Source of the DNA: Claveliimonas monacensis
GTDB lineage: Bacteria; Bacillota; Clostridia; Lachnospirales; Lachnospiraceae
Direction: 5' to 3'
NCBI RefSeq assembly: GCF_014982975.1
Contig: NZ_JADCKL010000013.1
Span: 1-64,000, forward strand
Length of the DNA stretch: 64,000 nt
Within the stretch, counting starts at the first letter, position 1. Each line of letters opens with the position of its first letter. The translations under genes were made by a program, and so were the position numbers. Of this stretch, positions 16,634 to 24,701 are shown piece by piece. The notes under the pieces were generated by a model, which saw only the letters and a list, made by a program, of their open reading frames with translations, did no database searches and was not told where the DNA came from.

Positions 16634-17821
16634 TTACAGATATTTTTTCAACTCCTCCGCCTTGTCGGTCTTCTCCCAGGGAAGCTCCACATCTGTGCGG
16701 CCGAAATGTCCGTAGGCAGCTGTCTGTTTGTAGATGGGCCTTCTCAGATCCAGCATCTTGATGATGCCGGCCGGTCGAAGGTCAAAGTTCTCGCGGATCA
16801 TCTCCACGATCTTCTCATCCTCCATCTTTCCTGTCCCGAATGTGTCCACCATAATGGAAGTGGGGTGAGCCACGCCGATTGCATAGGAAAGCTGGATCTC
16901 ACACTTCTTCGCAATGCCGGCAGCCACGATATTCTTAGCCACATACCGGGCAGCATAGGCAGCTGAGCGGTCCACCTTGGTGCAGTCCTTTCCGGAGAAA
17001 GCGCCGCCGCCGTGGCGGGCCATTCCACCGTAGGAGTCCACGATGATCTTGCGGCCTGTCAGTCCGCTGTCCCCATGAGGACCTCCGATCACAAAGCGGC
17101 CTGTGGGGTTGATGAAGAATTTGGTCTCCCCGTCTGTCATACCCTCCGGGATCACGGCATCAAACACATACTTTTTAATATCCTCGTGGATCTGCTCCTG
17201 GGTCACTTCCGGATCGTGCTGGGTAGAAAGAACCACTGCCTCCAGTCTTGCGGGAACTCCGTTCTCATCATACTCCACTGTCACCTGGGTCTTTCCGTCG
17301 GGACGAAGGTAGGGAAGGGTTCCATCCTTTCTCACCTCTGCCAGCTTTCTGGCCAGCTTGTGGGCCAGCGCAGCTGAGTAGGGCATCATCTCCGGCGTCT
17401 CGTCTGTGGCATATCCGAACATCATGCCCTGGTCTCCGGCGCCGATGGCATCCAGCTCTTCCTCGGACATCTTGTGCTCTTTTGCCTCCAGAGCCTTGTC
17501 AACGCCCATGGCAATGTCGGATGACTGCTCGTCAATAGCAGTGATGACGCCGCATGTGTCTGCGTCAAATCCGTATTTTCCTCTTGTGTATCCGATCTCT
17601 CTCACTGTATCACGGACGATCTTCTGGATATCCACATAGGCGTTTGTGGTGATCTCACCCATAACAAGTACAAGTCCTGTGGTGGTACATGTCTCGCATG
17701 CCACACGGCTCATGGGATCCTGCTCAATGAGGGCATCCAGGATGGCGTCTGAGATCTGATCGCACATTTTGTCCGGATGGCCTTCTGTTACTGACTCAGA
17801 TGTAAATAATCTTTTTTCCAT
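16634..17821 (-). CDS. metK: S-adenosylmethionine synthetase
   Basis: It makes SAM from methionine and ATP. The protein is 395 residues long from [18 protein letters not shown], the canonical N-terminus; GHPDK supplies ATP-contacting residues. Other hallmarks are [12 protein letters not shown] and [20 protein letters not shown] frame open for a further 85 codons upstream is not coding, because it runs through a SAM riboswitch. The gene is therefore feedback-controlled by its own product through transcription termination. Confidence 0.97.
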   Translation of the reverse strand: MEKRLFTSESVTEGHPDKMCDQISDAILDALIEQDPMSRVACETCTTTGLVLVMGEITTNAYVDIQKIVRDTVREIGYTRGKYGFDADTCGVITAIDEQSSDIAMGVDKALEAKEHKMSEEELDAIGAGDQGMMFGYATDETPEMMPYSAALAHKLARKLAEVRKDGTLPYLRPDGKTQVTVEYDENGVPARLEAVVLSTQHDPEVTQEQIHEDIKKYVFDAVIPEGMTDGETKFFINPTGRFVIGGPHGDSGLTGRKIIVDSYGGMARHGGGAFSGKDCTKVDRSAAYAARYVAKNIVAAGIAKKCEIQLSYAIGVAHPTSIMVDTFGTGKMEDEKIVEMIRENFDLRPAGIIKMLDLRRPIYKQTAAYGHFGRTDVELPWEKTDKAEELKKYL

Positions 17822-17940
17822 AGTCCTCTCCTTTTCTTTTCTCCTGTTCATCTCCTGCGCATGTTGGAACGTGATCTTATATCCTGCCGGTATCCATTTT
17901 CTAAGTTCTCTGTCCGGTCTCTTTCTCTCCCCACAGGACA

Positions 17941-18091
17941 AAAAAGAAGTCCGCTTATCAGGAATAAGCGGACTGTTATACACGCAACAAATCCTCTTAT
18001 TGTTCGATCGCTCGCTCAGGTTGGCACCTTCCGTTGCCGGGGTTGCCGCAGCTTCACAGATCCTTTGTATCTCCACTGCTCTGAATAAGAG
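17941..18091 (-). promoter_or_regulatory. SAM-I (S-box) riboswitch with terminator
   Basis: The minus strand shows the S-box core. P1 is formed by 18083-18091 and 17994-18000 (CTCTTAT/ATAAGAG). Between them come the kink-turn region with CAGTGGAG, the conserved GAAGCTGCGGCAACC, GGAAGGTGCCAACC, and the closing GATCGAACAATAAGAG. Downstream AGTCCGCTTAT and ATAAGCGGACT (17948-17974) form a terminator with a T-run. The 3' strand of P1 is free to pair with an antiterminator when SAM is low. SAM should switch metK off. Confidence 0.95.
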
Positions 18092-18139
18092 AAATTTTCT
18101 TTATTCTTTTATTTCTGTATCCCGTAAGATACTGTAGCT

Positions 18140-18168
18140 ACTTTACACTCTTTTCTGCCGGAAGTCAA
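18140..18168 (-). promoter_or_regulatory. metK promoter upstream of the riboswitch
   Basis: TTGACT (18168-18163) and TAAAGT (18145-18140) on the minus strand are 17 bases apart, placing initiation about 40 bases before the aptamer. Confidence 0.7.
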
Positions 18169-18211
18169 GCACTATTTTCTCTGCCGGCCCGTTCTCTTTC
18201 CAGCAGGTCCT

Positions 18212-19504
18212 CTAGCTCACTTTCAGCATGAACTTGCGGATCTCTTTCTCTGTGGATACCTTCTCGATGACAGCGCCCAGGCTTCTCAGCTTCTCCTCAA
18301 AGCGCTCGTAACCTCTCTGGATGTAGACAATGTCATCCACGATGGTGATCCCCTCTGCCGCCAGTCCTGCGATACACAGGGCTGCGCCTGCTCTCAGGTC
18401 CGGTGCGCTCACCCTTGCGCCGGAGAATTTCTCCACGCCTTCAATGGTGGCGGAATTGCCTTCTATCTTCACGTTGGCTCCCATGCGAGCCAGTTCGTCC
18501 AGATATTTGAACCTGTTCTCGAAAATGCTCTCTGTGATGATACTTGTCCCCTCACACAGAGCCAGGGTCACACCGATCTGGGGCTGCATATCTGTCGGGA
18601 ATCCCGGGTAGGGAAGCGTCTTTACATGCGTACATTTCAGTCCGCCCTTGGAGACTACTCTCACCGCGTCATCGAACTCCTCCACCTCGCATCCGATCTC
18701 CAGCAGTTTGGCTGTGGTGGCTTCCAGATGCTTGGGGATCACGTTCATCACTGTCACATCCCCCTGTGTGGCCGCTGCGGCAAACATAAATGTGCCCGCC
18801 TCGATCTGATCCGGGATGACAGAGTACTCTGTCCTGTGGAGCTTCTGTACGCCTCTGATACGGATCACGTCCGTTCCGGCTCCTCTGATGTTGGCTCCCA
18901 TGCTGTTAAGGAAGTTGGCAACGTCTACAACGTGAGGCTCTTTTGCCACGTTTTCCAGGATGGTCAGGCCTTCTGCCATAGCAGCTGCCATCATCACATT
19001 GATGGTGGCTCCCACGCTGACCACATCAAAATAAATATGCTTTCCTACCAGCTTTGCAGCCTCGGCAATGATCTTTCCGTGTTCGATCTCCACGTCCGCT
19101 CCCAGGGCACGGAACCCTTTGAGATGCTGGTCGATGGGACGGCTGCCGATATTGCAGCCTCCGGGAAGCGCCACTTCCGCGCGCTTATATTTTCCAAGAA
19201 GAGCTCCCAGAAGATAGTAGGATGCCCTGATCTTCTTGATATAGTCATACTCGATATCAACGCTTGTCACGCCTTTTCCGTTGATCTTCACTGTATGCCG
19301 GTCCACTCTGTGCACCATCGCGCCGATCCCCGCGATGGCGTCCAGAAGTACATTGATGTCATTTACATCCGGAAGATTATCGATCATTACAGTTTCATCG
19401 CTCATAATTGCCGCCGCAAGAATAGCAAGGGCCGCATTCTTTGCTCCGCCTATCTCCACTTCACCGACAAGCGGATTGCCGCCTTTAATAATATATTGTT
19501 CCAT
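18212..19504 (-). CDS. murA: UDP-N-acetylglucosamine 1-carboxyvinyltransferase
   Basis: It is the first committed enzyme of peptidoglycan synthesis, transferring enolpyruvate from PEP to UDP-GlcNAc. Length is 430 residues. Lys22-Asn23 lie in IGGAKNAALAILAA. The catalytic cysteine, the fosfomycin target, is Cys117 in ALPGGCNIGSRPIDQH. A further conserved loop is PYPGFPTDMQPQ. Gram-positive bacteria often carry two paralogues; which type this is was not determined. A ribosome binding site, AGGTG, precedes the ATG. Confidence 0.96.
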   Translation of the reverse strand: MEQYIIKGGNPLVGEVEIGGAKNAALAILAAAIMSDETVMIDNLPDVNDINVLLDAIAGIGAMVHRVDRHTVKINGKGVTSVDIEYDYIKKIRASYYLLGALLGKYKRAEVALPGGCNIGSRPIDQHLKGFRALGADVEIEHGKIIAEAAKLVGKHIYFDVVSVGATINVMMAAAMAEGLTILENVAKEPHVVDVANFLNSMGANIRGAGTDVIRIRGVQKLHRTEYSVIPDQIEAGTFMFAAAATQGDVTVMNVIPKHLEATTAKLLEIGCEVEEFDDAVRVVSKGGLKCTHVKTLPYPGFPTDMQPQIGVTLALCEGTSIITESIFENRFKYLDELARMGANVKIEGNSATIEGVEKFSGARVSAPDLRAGAALCIAGLAAEGITIVDDIVYIQRGYERFEEKLRSLGAVIEKVSTEKEIRKFMLKVS

Positions 19505-19766
19505 ACTGCACCTCGATCACTCTCATTCTCCGCCCTCACCGGCGAAGCCCGACTTTCTTATATATTTTCAATTTGATTATACTCTTTATTATCTCTTGAT
19601 CCCGCGTCAAAATTCATGGGAGACTTATCCTTATTCGGGACATTCTTCTTCCACCAACGCAAAATCTGCCTTCATCATTATATCACATATGTCGCACATG
19701 TAAAACATTTTTTACAAGTACGTAAAATTTCTGTAACATTTTACCATATAATGCGTCTGGCACGTA

Positions 19767-20264
19767 TTATTTTTCTAAAACTTTTAAAACTTTACCAATT
19801 GTTTCTTCCAATGTCAACCCATCTTCGCAAATTGTAATATCTGCATATTTTTCAAAAAGAGCCCTGCGCTCCTCATACAATTCCCGGAGCGTCTGTCCAT
19901 CCCGCAGGGCAACCCCTCTCTCATGGGGGTCTCCGATCCTCTCTTTTATCGTGTCATAGGACACCTGGAGATACACGATCTTTCCGATCTTTTTATAGTG
20001 TTCCATGGCGTTCTTGCAGTAGACCACGCTCCCTCCGGGCGAGATGATACTGTGCTCCGCCTCCACCTGGGCATTGATCCGGTCTTCCACCTCCAGGAAC
20101 CCTTCCGTCCCGCGCTCCTTTATGATCTCGTGCAGGAGCTTCTTCTCCTTCTCCTGGATAAGAAGGTCTACATCCAGAAACCGGTAGCCCAGCCTTTTGG
20201 CCGCCACAACTCCTATCGTGCTCTTTCCGGCTGCCGGCATTCCGATAAAAATAATATTATCCAT
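19767..20264 (-). CDS. aroK: shikimate kinase
   Basis: It phosphorylates shikimate in the chorismate pathway. The 165-residue protein has a P-loop GMPAAGKST (Walker A), the shikimate-binding DVDLLIQ pair of aspartates, an arginine in EVEDR, and SPGGSVVYC (the GG motif). The LID GDPHERGVAL is somewhat unusual, so a shikimate-kinase-like kinase of related specificity is possible. The start MDNIIFIG is preferred with GGAGAGGAG close upstream over a frame beginning 81 bases earlier. It has its own promoter. Confidence 0.85.
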   Translation of the reverse strand: MDNIIFIGMPAAGKSTIGVVAAKRLGYRFLDVDLLIQEKEKKLLHEIIKERGTEGFLEVEDRINAQVEAEHSIISPGGSVVYCKNAMEHYKKIGKIVYLQVSYDTIKERIGDPHERGVALRDGQTLRELYEERRALFEKYADITICEDGLTLEETIGKVLKVLEK

Positions 20265-20345
20265 ACTCCTCTCCTTCTCTCCTTGTACGTCTCCCCTTAT
20301 GCAGCGCGTCTCCCCCGCACTGCGGTTTCGCATAGTCTTTCGCAC

Positions 20346-20375
20346 ATTATAGCATGGTTCCGGCGCTTTTGTCCA
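20346..20375 (-). promoter_or_regulatory. aroK promoter
   Basis: TGGACA (20375-20370) and TATAAT (20351-20346) on the minus strand are separated by 18 bases. Confidence 0.65.
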
Positions 20376-20527
20376 CGGTTCATCTTCCGCAGGCCCTGCG
20401 CGGCATCATCTTTCCCAGGTCCTGCACGGTGTGTCTGCATGGTACGGTATGGTATCTGTCATCATTATATGCAGAGGGGAGGCCTCCCGTCACCGGAAAG
20501 CCTCCCTGCGTCTTTCATTTCCACTTG

Positions 20528-21352
20528 TCAGTCGTCTTCGCCATCGTCCCCGTCGTCCCCGTCGTCTCCGTCATCGTCATCTCCGTACTCGCTGTCGCCG
20601 TCATCATCCGACATCTGAGGCTGCACGGTCTGCGGCGTTTCCGCCGCGGGAGCCGCAGGTGTCGTCTGCGCATCCTGTACATTTCCCGCATCCTCCTGCA
20701 CAGGCTGCTCCTGCTGTGGTACCGGGATAGTCACACTCTCCGTCTCCTCCTGTATCATTTCCTCCTCCGGATCCGTGGAGATCACAATATGGATATCGTA
20801 ATCCTTCAGATGTTCCTCCAACTCATTTCTCATTCCCTGCTCTGTGTCTTCCATCCACTGTGCACTTCCGTTTCCGGCTGTCAGGGTGATCTGACCTCCC
20901 TCTTTCAGGAACTCTCTTTCTACAGCCAGGTCAGCCAGGTCGTCTGCCACCTCATATCTGTCTTTTCCGCTGTAGTTGTATCCTTCCACAAGCTTCTCAC
21001 CGTCAGTGTTTGTTCCGGACAGGTCCACAACCCGTCCCGACCGGCTGATCTCCATCTCAACTCCCGGATTGATCTCCATCCGGATAGTTCCGTATGGTAC
21101 AAATATATATCTGTACTGCCATGCCCCCAGCACCATAAGAGCAATACAGGCAGCCATGCCTGCCGCTATCCGCAGGATCCGCCTACGTCTGCCTCTCATA
21201 TCTGAAGGATAGCGAAGCAGAATGGCATCATCAATGCGGTCACCTCTCTCATATCCACAGTTGGCAGCTTTCAGAAAACGGCCCTCATTATCCATAAGAA
21301 TCACATAAGCAGCATGTGCCTCCATGACCAGATACGTTGTCCTCTCTTCCAT
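20528..21352 (-). CDS. rsgI: anti-sigma-I factor RsgI-like membrane protein
   Basis: A single-pass membrane protein of 274 residues that should hold SigI inactive. The cytoplasmic N-terminus, about residues 1-50 (TTYLVMEAHAAYVILMDNEG), is the RsgI-N SigI-binding domain. A helix after RGRRRR (IAAGMAACIALMVLGAW) crosses the membrane. The ectodomain carries the family block INPGVEMEISRSGRVVDL followed by GTNTDGEKLVEG. The tail is Pro/Gln-rich and ends in a run of Asp and Gly (SDDDGDSEYGDDDDGDD). The ATG at 21352 is chosen: GGAG lies six bases upstream and the sigI stop immediately precedes it, implying translational coupling. No carbohydrate-binding module is seen, so the signal is not obviously a polysaccharide. 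Confidence 0.9.
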   Translation of the reverse strand: MEERTTYLVMEAHAAYVILMDNEGRFLKAANCGYERGDRIDDAILLRYPSDMRGRRRRILRIAAGMAACIALMVLGAWQYRYIFVPYGTIRMEINPGVEMEISRSGRVVDLSGTNTDGEKLVEGYNYSGKDRYEVADDLADLAVEREFLKEGGQITLTAGNGSAQWMEDTEQGMRNELEEHLKDYDIHIVISTDPEEEMIQEETESVTIPVPQQEQPVQEDAGNVQDAQTTPAAPAAETPQTVQPQMSDDDGDSEYGDDDDGDDGDDGDDGEDD

Positions 21353-21353
21353 A

Positions 21354-22136
21354 CTACGCTCCATTCTTTCCACCGTATTCCGGTTCCGCCCGGCGGCTGT
21401 CTCTTTCTCCTTCCGGCCTGTCCGGGGACGCCAGGTGATACAGATGTCCCCTGATAATCTCATAGCCGTTGGTGAACGCCAGCAGCACGGCAACCAGATA
21501 CTTTCTGTGCCGTTCCATTGTCTTTCTCTCCACACCGGAAATCCGGGCCAGTTCTGCCAGAGGAAGCTTGCCTGTCTCCAGCAGTTCCTCCAGAAGCGCC
21601 GGCTCCTTTCTGGCAGCCGCCAGCACTCTCTGGCAGGCCGCCAGCGTCCGGTCCTGCCTGGGACAGTTGTCCGCCACATCTGAGAAGGAAATGCCAAATT
21701 CCAGAAGCTTCTTCTCAAATTCATCGATTTCTTCCCTGACTGCGCTCCTGTCATGCAGTGTCTGGATTTCATTTCTGGTGTCTTCCAGCAGGTCTATTTT
21801 CAGTGTCTCCGCATCATTTTCCACCGGTTCATGAAGCGAAGAGAGATGGGCATGTCTTTTTTCCCGCCTGTAATGGTCGATCAGACGATTTCTGATCCCC
21901 CTTGCCGAGTAGGAGAGAAAAGCACCTTTTCCTTTTTCATAGCCGAGGATCGACTCATAAAACGCAAGCATGGCAACGCTGAACTCTTCGTCTCTTCCTT
22001 CCGCCGGGGGACGGTTCAGAAACTTTGCCGTCTCGGCCCGTATAAATCCCATATACTGCCGGATCAGCCCGTCCGCCGCGTCCGGATCTTCCTTTGCAGC
22101 GTACACCTTCTCTATGATCTCGTGCCCTTCCTTCAT
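21354..22136 (-). CDS. sigI: RNA polymerase sigma factor SigI
   Basis: An alternative sigma factor of about 260 residues. Region 2 is seen in VAMLAFYESILGYEKGKGAF and SYSARGIRNRLIDHYRREKR. The C-terminal DNA-binding part contains LPLAELARISGVERKTMERH, typical of SigI rather than ECF factors. MKEGHEI is the preferred start: AGGAGG lies eight bases upstream and the candidate sigma-I promoter at 22161-22192 would start transcription just before it, excluding the longer frame. SigI in Bacillus answers heat or envelope stress, and in Clostridium thermocellum extracellular polysaccharide. Confidence 0.93.
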   Translation of the reverse strand: MKEGHEIIEKVYAAKEDPDAADGLIRQYMGFIRAETAKFLNRPPAEGRDEEFSVAMLAFYESILGYEKGKGAFLSYSARGIRNRLIDHYRREKRHAHLSSLHEPVENDAETLKIDLLEDTRNEIQTLHDRSAVREEIDEFEKKLLEFGISFSDVADNCPRQDRTLAACQRVLAAARKEPALLEELLETGKLPLAELARISGVERKTMERHRKYLVAVLLAFTNGYEIIRGHLYHLASPDRPEGERDSRRAEPEYGGKNGA

Positions 22137-22160
22137 TCCTGCGCCCTCCTCATAATTATA

Positions 22161-22192
22161 GAATACGAAGAACATGTTCTGGTTTTCGGGGT
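22161..22192 (-). promoter_or_regulatory. candidate sigma-I autoregulatory promoter of sigI
   Basis: On the minus strand GACCCCG (-35 element, ACCCCG at 22192-22187) and CGTATTC (-10 element, 22167-22161) are 19 bases apart. This resembles the ACCCC and CGWA elements described for sigma-I promoters. The same two blocks precede the divergent lipoprotein operon. Confidence 0.65.
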
Positions 22193-22309
22193 CTGAAAAC
22201 GCAATTATTACTAAATATACTTATCATTTTTTAAATCTGTGTTATATCCATGTAAAACCAAAGTAAAACATCTTTCTTTTCCAAAAAAATACATTTTTTT
22301 CTGATCCCG

Positions 22310-22337
22310 ACCCCGTTTATTTACTCCTTCATCCGTA
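22310..22337 (+). promoter_or_regulatory. candidate sigma-I promoter of lipoprotein-VTC-CotH operon
   Basis: ACCCCG at 22310-22315 and CGTA at 22334-22337 (continuing TTC) are 18 bases apart. The signature matches the sigI promoter on the other strand, including the flanking G and TTCT. A start near 22345 leaves a 40-base leader. Confidence 0.65.
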
Positions 22338-22385
22338 TTCTTCAGCATAAACACATCAAAAATCCAAGAAAAGGAGCGAATGATT

Positions 22386-23276
22386 ATGAAAAAGAAACAT
22401 GTAACTCTTATCCTTGCAGCATTGTTATCCATCAGTCTGATCGGAGGCATTCTTGCCGGATGCAGTTCTCAGACATCCTCCGGCAGCGACACCGCCGCCG
22501 CTGAAGACACACAGGACACAAAAACCTCTGAAGGCGGTGTCATTACCTTGAAAGTGAACCCGGAAATTGCCGTCTCCTACAACAATGACGGGGCTGTCAC
22601 AAAGGTGGAAGGAAAAAACGATGACGGCGAAACCATCGTTACCGACTACATCGACTATTTCGGCAAGGACTGCCGCGAAGTAATCAGCGACCTGGTTGCA
22701 AAGATTAATGACGCCGGCTACTTTGCAGCAAAAGACGACGGAACGCCCCGGGAGATCACTCTCCAGATTGAAGCAGGCTCTGTACTGCCGGAAGAAAATT
22801 TCCTCAAAAACATCGTGTCAGATATTGAAGCGTACACTTCTTCCCAGAACCTTGCATCCCCTGTAAGCGTAAACGGGGAGAGCAACTATGGCTGGACCAA
22901 CTACGGTGACACAGACTACGGCCCGGACAATGACGGCGTCACAGACTATAACGACACGGACTACGGCCCGAACAACGATGGCGTTACAGACTACAATGAC
23001 ACAGACTACGGCCCGAACAACGATGGTGTCACAGACTACAACGACACAGACTATGGCCCAAACAACGATGGCGTCACAGACTACAATGATACAGATTACG
23101 GCGCAAACAATGACGGCGTCACAGACTACTCTGCACCGGCACCCGCCCCGGCGCCTGCGCCAGCACCCGCGCCTGCCGCTCCGTCCGGCGGCGACTCCGG
23201 CTATGATGACGGCGATTCCGGTTATGATGACGGCGATTCCGGTTATGACGGTGGTGATTCCGGCTATGATGATTGA
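22386..23276 (+). CDS. lipoprotein with RsgI-like ectodomain and Asp-rich repeats
   Basis: A predicted surface lipoprotein of 296 residues. The signal peptide ends in lipobox LAGC (acylated Cys26). A folded domain at about residues 50-150 reads LKVNPEIAVSYNNDGAVTKV, GKNDDGETIV and YFGKDCREVISDL, which aligns with the ectodomain of the neighbouring RsgI (NPxxxxSxxGxV, GxNxDGE, GKDxxEV). Next come five 15-residue repeats of YNDTDYGPNNDGVTD type. Their DxDxxxxNDGVxD pattern recalls calcium-binding thrombospondin-3 repeats. The tail has Ala-Pro repeats and GDSGYDD repeats. The start follows AAAGGAG by nine bases. The stop overlaps the start of the VTC gene. Function unknown; a decoy, co-sensor or wall-spanning partner of RsgI is possible. 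Confidence 0.88.
   Translation: MKKKHVTLILAALLSISLIGGILAGCSSQTSSGSDTAAAEDTQDTKTSEGGVITLKVNPEIAVSYNNDGAVTKVEGKNDDGETIVTDYIDYFGKDCREVISDLVAKINDAGYFAAKDDGTPREITLQIEAGSVLPEENFLKNIVSDIEAYTSSQNLASPVSVNGESNYGWTNYGDTDYGPDNDGVTDYNDTDYGPNNDGVTDYNDTDYGPNNDGVTDYNDTDYGPNNDGVTDYNDTDYGANNDGVTDYSAPAPAPAPAPAPAPAAPSGGDSGYDDGDSGYDDGDSGYDGGDSGYDD
22902..23126 (+). repeat. five tandem 45-bp coding repeats
   Basis: Five in-frame 45-base units encode (Y)(N/G)DTDYGP(N/D)NDGVTD. The units differ mainly by synonymous changes, indicating older duplication under protein-level selection rather than a fresh expansion. Copy number may vary between strains. Confidence 0.9.
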
Positions 23277-23961
23277 TCGTACGCCTCTTACATTCCGGCA
23301 CGAGTACAAACATCTGCTCTCCTCACCTGAAGACCGTATCCTCTCCGCCCGTCTCGGCAGGCTGTTCCCCCGGGACAGCCATGCCGGGCCGGAGGGAACA
23401 TACCGGGTGTACAGCCTGTATTTCGACACTCCGGACGACCGGGCCCTGCGCCAGAAGCTTGACGGAACAGACAGCCGGGAAAAATTCCGGCTCCGCTACT
23501 ATGGAAATTCGCCTGCCTTTCTCCGTCTGGAAAAAAAGATCAAAAAAGGCGGCCTGTGCGCAAAGCGCCAGGCCCGTCTTACACCGGAGCAGGGACGCTT
23601 TCTCCTTGAAGGAAATACAGATTTCCTTCTGCAGAGCCAGGATCCCCTGCTGATCGAATTCTACAGCAAACTGCAAGGCCAGCTTCTCTCCCCCCGCACC
23701 GTGGTCTGCTATGAGAGGGAGGCTTTCCTCCACCCCGCCGGGAATGTGAGGATCACCCTGGATCGCCACATCTGCACAGGAATTTCCTGGAGAAATTTTT
23801 TCTCTCCGGAAATCCTCGAAAGAAGCGTGGATCCGGGGCGCACTGTATTGGAAGTAAAATATGACGCTTTCCTCCCTGACATTGTGCGGATGGCTGTCCA
23901 GACACCTGGCCGCACCACATGTGCCTACTCGAAGTACGCGGCATGCCGCCGCTCTGACTAA
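23266..23961 (+). CDS. VTC/CYTH-domain polyphosphate polymerase-like protein
   Basis: A 231-residue soluble triphosphate-tunnel enzyme resembling the catalytic domain of yeast Vtc4, which polymerises polyphosphate from ATP. Tunnel residues are visible in FRHEYKHLL, YRVYSLYFDTPDDRAL, KFRLRYYG, RLEKKIKKGG, VVCYEREAFL, VRITLDRHI and VLEVKYDAFLPDIVR. The ATG-ATG start overlaps the end of the lipoprotein gene (ATGATGATTGA), so translation is coupled. Its partners downstream (DUF4956, CotH) recur with VTC domains in Clostridia. The product could be polyphosphate or a phosphorylated surface component; that is inference. Confidence 0.88.
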   Translation: MMIDRTPLTFRHEYKHLLSSPEDRILSARLGRLFPRDSHAGPEGTYRVYSLYFDTPDDRALRQKLDGTDSREKFRLRYYGNSPAFLRLEKKIKKGGLCAKRQARLTPEQGRFLLEGNTDFLLQSQDPLLIEFYSKLQGQLLSPRTVVCYEREAFLHPAGNVRITLDRHICTGISWRNFFSPEILERSVDPGRTVLEVKYDAFLPDIVRMAVQTPGRTTCAYSKYAACRRSD

Positions 23962-24024
23962 CACCGTTTACGCAGACGGAAATCTTATACTTGCCGCCGG
24001 AATGGCGGCAGAACGGAGAACTTT

Positions 24025-24696
24025 ATGACTTTTCAGGATATATTCAGATCCAGTTTTCTGGAAAATGTAAGCGCTATCTCCGTACTGGACATGGCGCTTT
24101 CCATACTTCTTGCCTTTGCCCTGGGGCTTTTTATCTTTTACATTTATAAAAAGACCTACTGCGGGCTTATGTATTCGCCGGGATTCGGGGTGACGCTGAT
24201 CGCTCTCACACTGATCACCACCCTTCTGATTCTGGCTGTCACCAGCAATATCGTCCTCTCCCTTGGTATGGTGGGTGCCCTGTCCATTGTACGATTCCGC
24301 ACTGCCATCAAGGAACCTATGGATATTGCCTTCCTTTTCTGGAGTATCGCGGCAGGCATTGTCCTGGCGGCAGGTTTTATTCCACTTGCCGTCTTTGGCA
24401 GCATGTTCATAGGACTGGTCCTTCTGCTTTTTTCCAGCCGCAGGGACACGGATACTCCCTATATCCTTGTCGTGCACTGTGACAGTGATGCAACGGAAGA
24501 AAAGGCAGTCAGTCTGATCAAAAGCCGCATCGCTGCCGCCGCTCTCAAGAGCAAAAGCGTATCCGCCGGTTCCATTGAACTGAATTATGAAGTCCGGCTT
24601 AAAGAAGGCGCCGCATCCTTTGTCAATGAACTGGCCGCGCTGGAAGGTGTGAGCCACGCTGTGCTTGTCTCTTACAACGGAGATTATATGGGGTAA
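24025..24696 (+). CDS. DUF4956 integral membrane protein
   Basis: A 223-residue protein with an N-terminal membrane domain of about four helices (MALSILLAFALGLFIFYIY, VTLIALTLITTLLILAV, IAFLFWSIAAGIVLAAGFI and a fourth to residue 145). The family signature MVGALSIVRFRTAIKEP sits between helices 2 and 3. The C-terminal soluble domain (TPYILVVHCDSDATEEKAV) resembles a small alpha/beta fold. It follows the VTC gene by 63 bases and precedes cotH by five. A role as membrane partner or channel for the VTC product is plausible but unproven. Confidence 0.87.
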   Translation: MTFQDIFRSSFLENVSAISVLDMALSILLAFALGLFIFYIYKKTYCGLMYSPGFGVTLIALTLITTLLILAVTSNIVLSLGMVGALSIVRFRTAIKEPMDIAFLFWSIAAGIVLAAGFIPLAVFGSMFIGLVLLLFSSRRDTDTPYILVVHCDSDATEEKAVSLIKSRIAAAALKSKSVSAGSIELNYEVRLKEGAASFVNELAALEGVSHAVLVSYNGDYMG

Positions 24697-24701
24697 TTCT
24701 T

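Noticed and set aside
17822-18076. 85-codon N-terminal extension in frame with metK
   Set aside because: It runs through the SAM riboswitch and its terminator; the canonical MetK N-terminus and a ribosome binding site lie at 17821.
20471-20509. Terminator after rsgI
   Set aside because: A GCAG..GGGAGGC/GCCTCCCTGC stem exists but no T-run follows on the minus strand, so I did not call it.
21353-21772. Long N-terminal extension in frame with rsgI
   Set aside because: It lies inside sigI in another frame and is rich in Arg, Trp and Ser; the RsgI domain begins at 21352 with a proper ribosome binding site.
22902-23126. CRISPR-like tandem repeat
   Set aside because: The units are contiguous 45-bp in-frame coding repeats without spacers.
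22888-23265. Thr/Gln-rich open frame ahead of the VTC domain
   Set aside because: It is the alternate frame of the lipoprotein's 45-bp repeats; the VTC gene starts at 23266.
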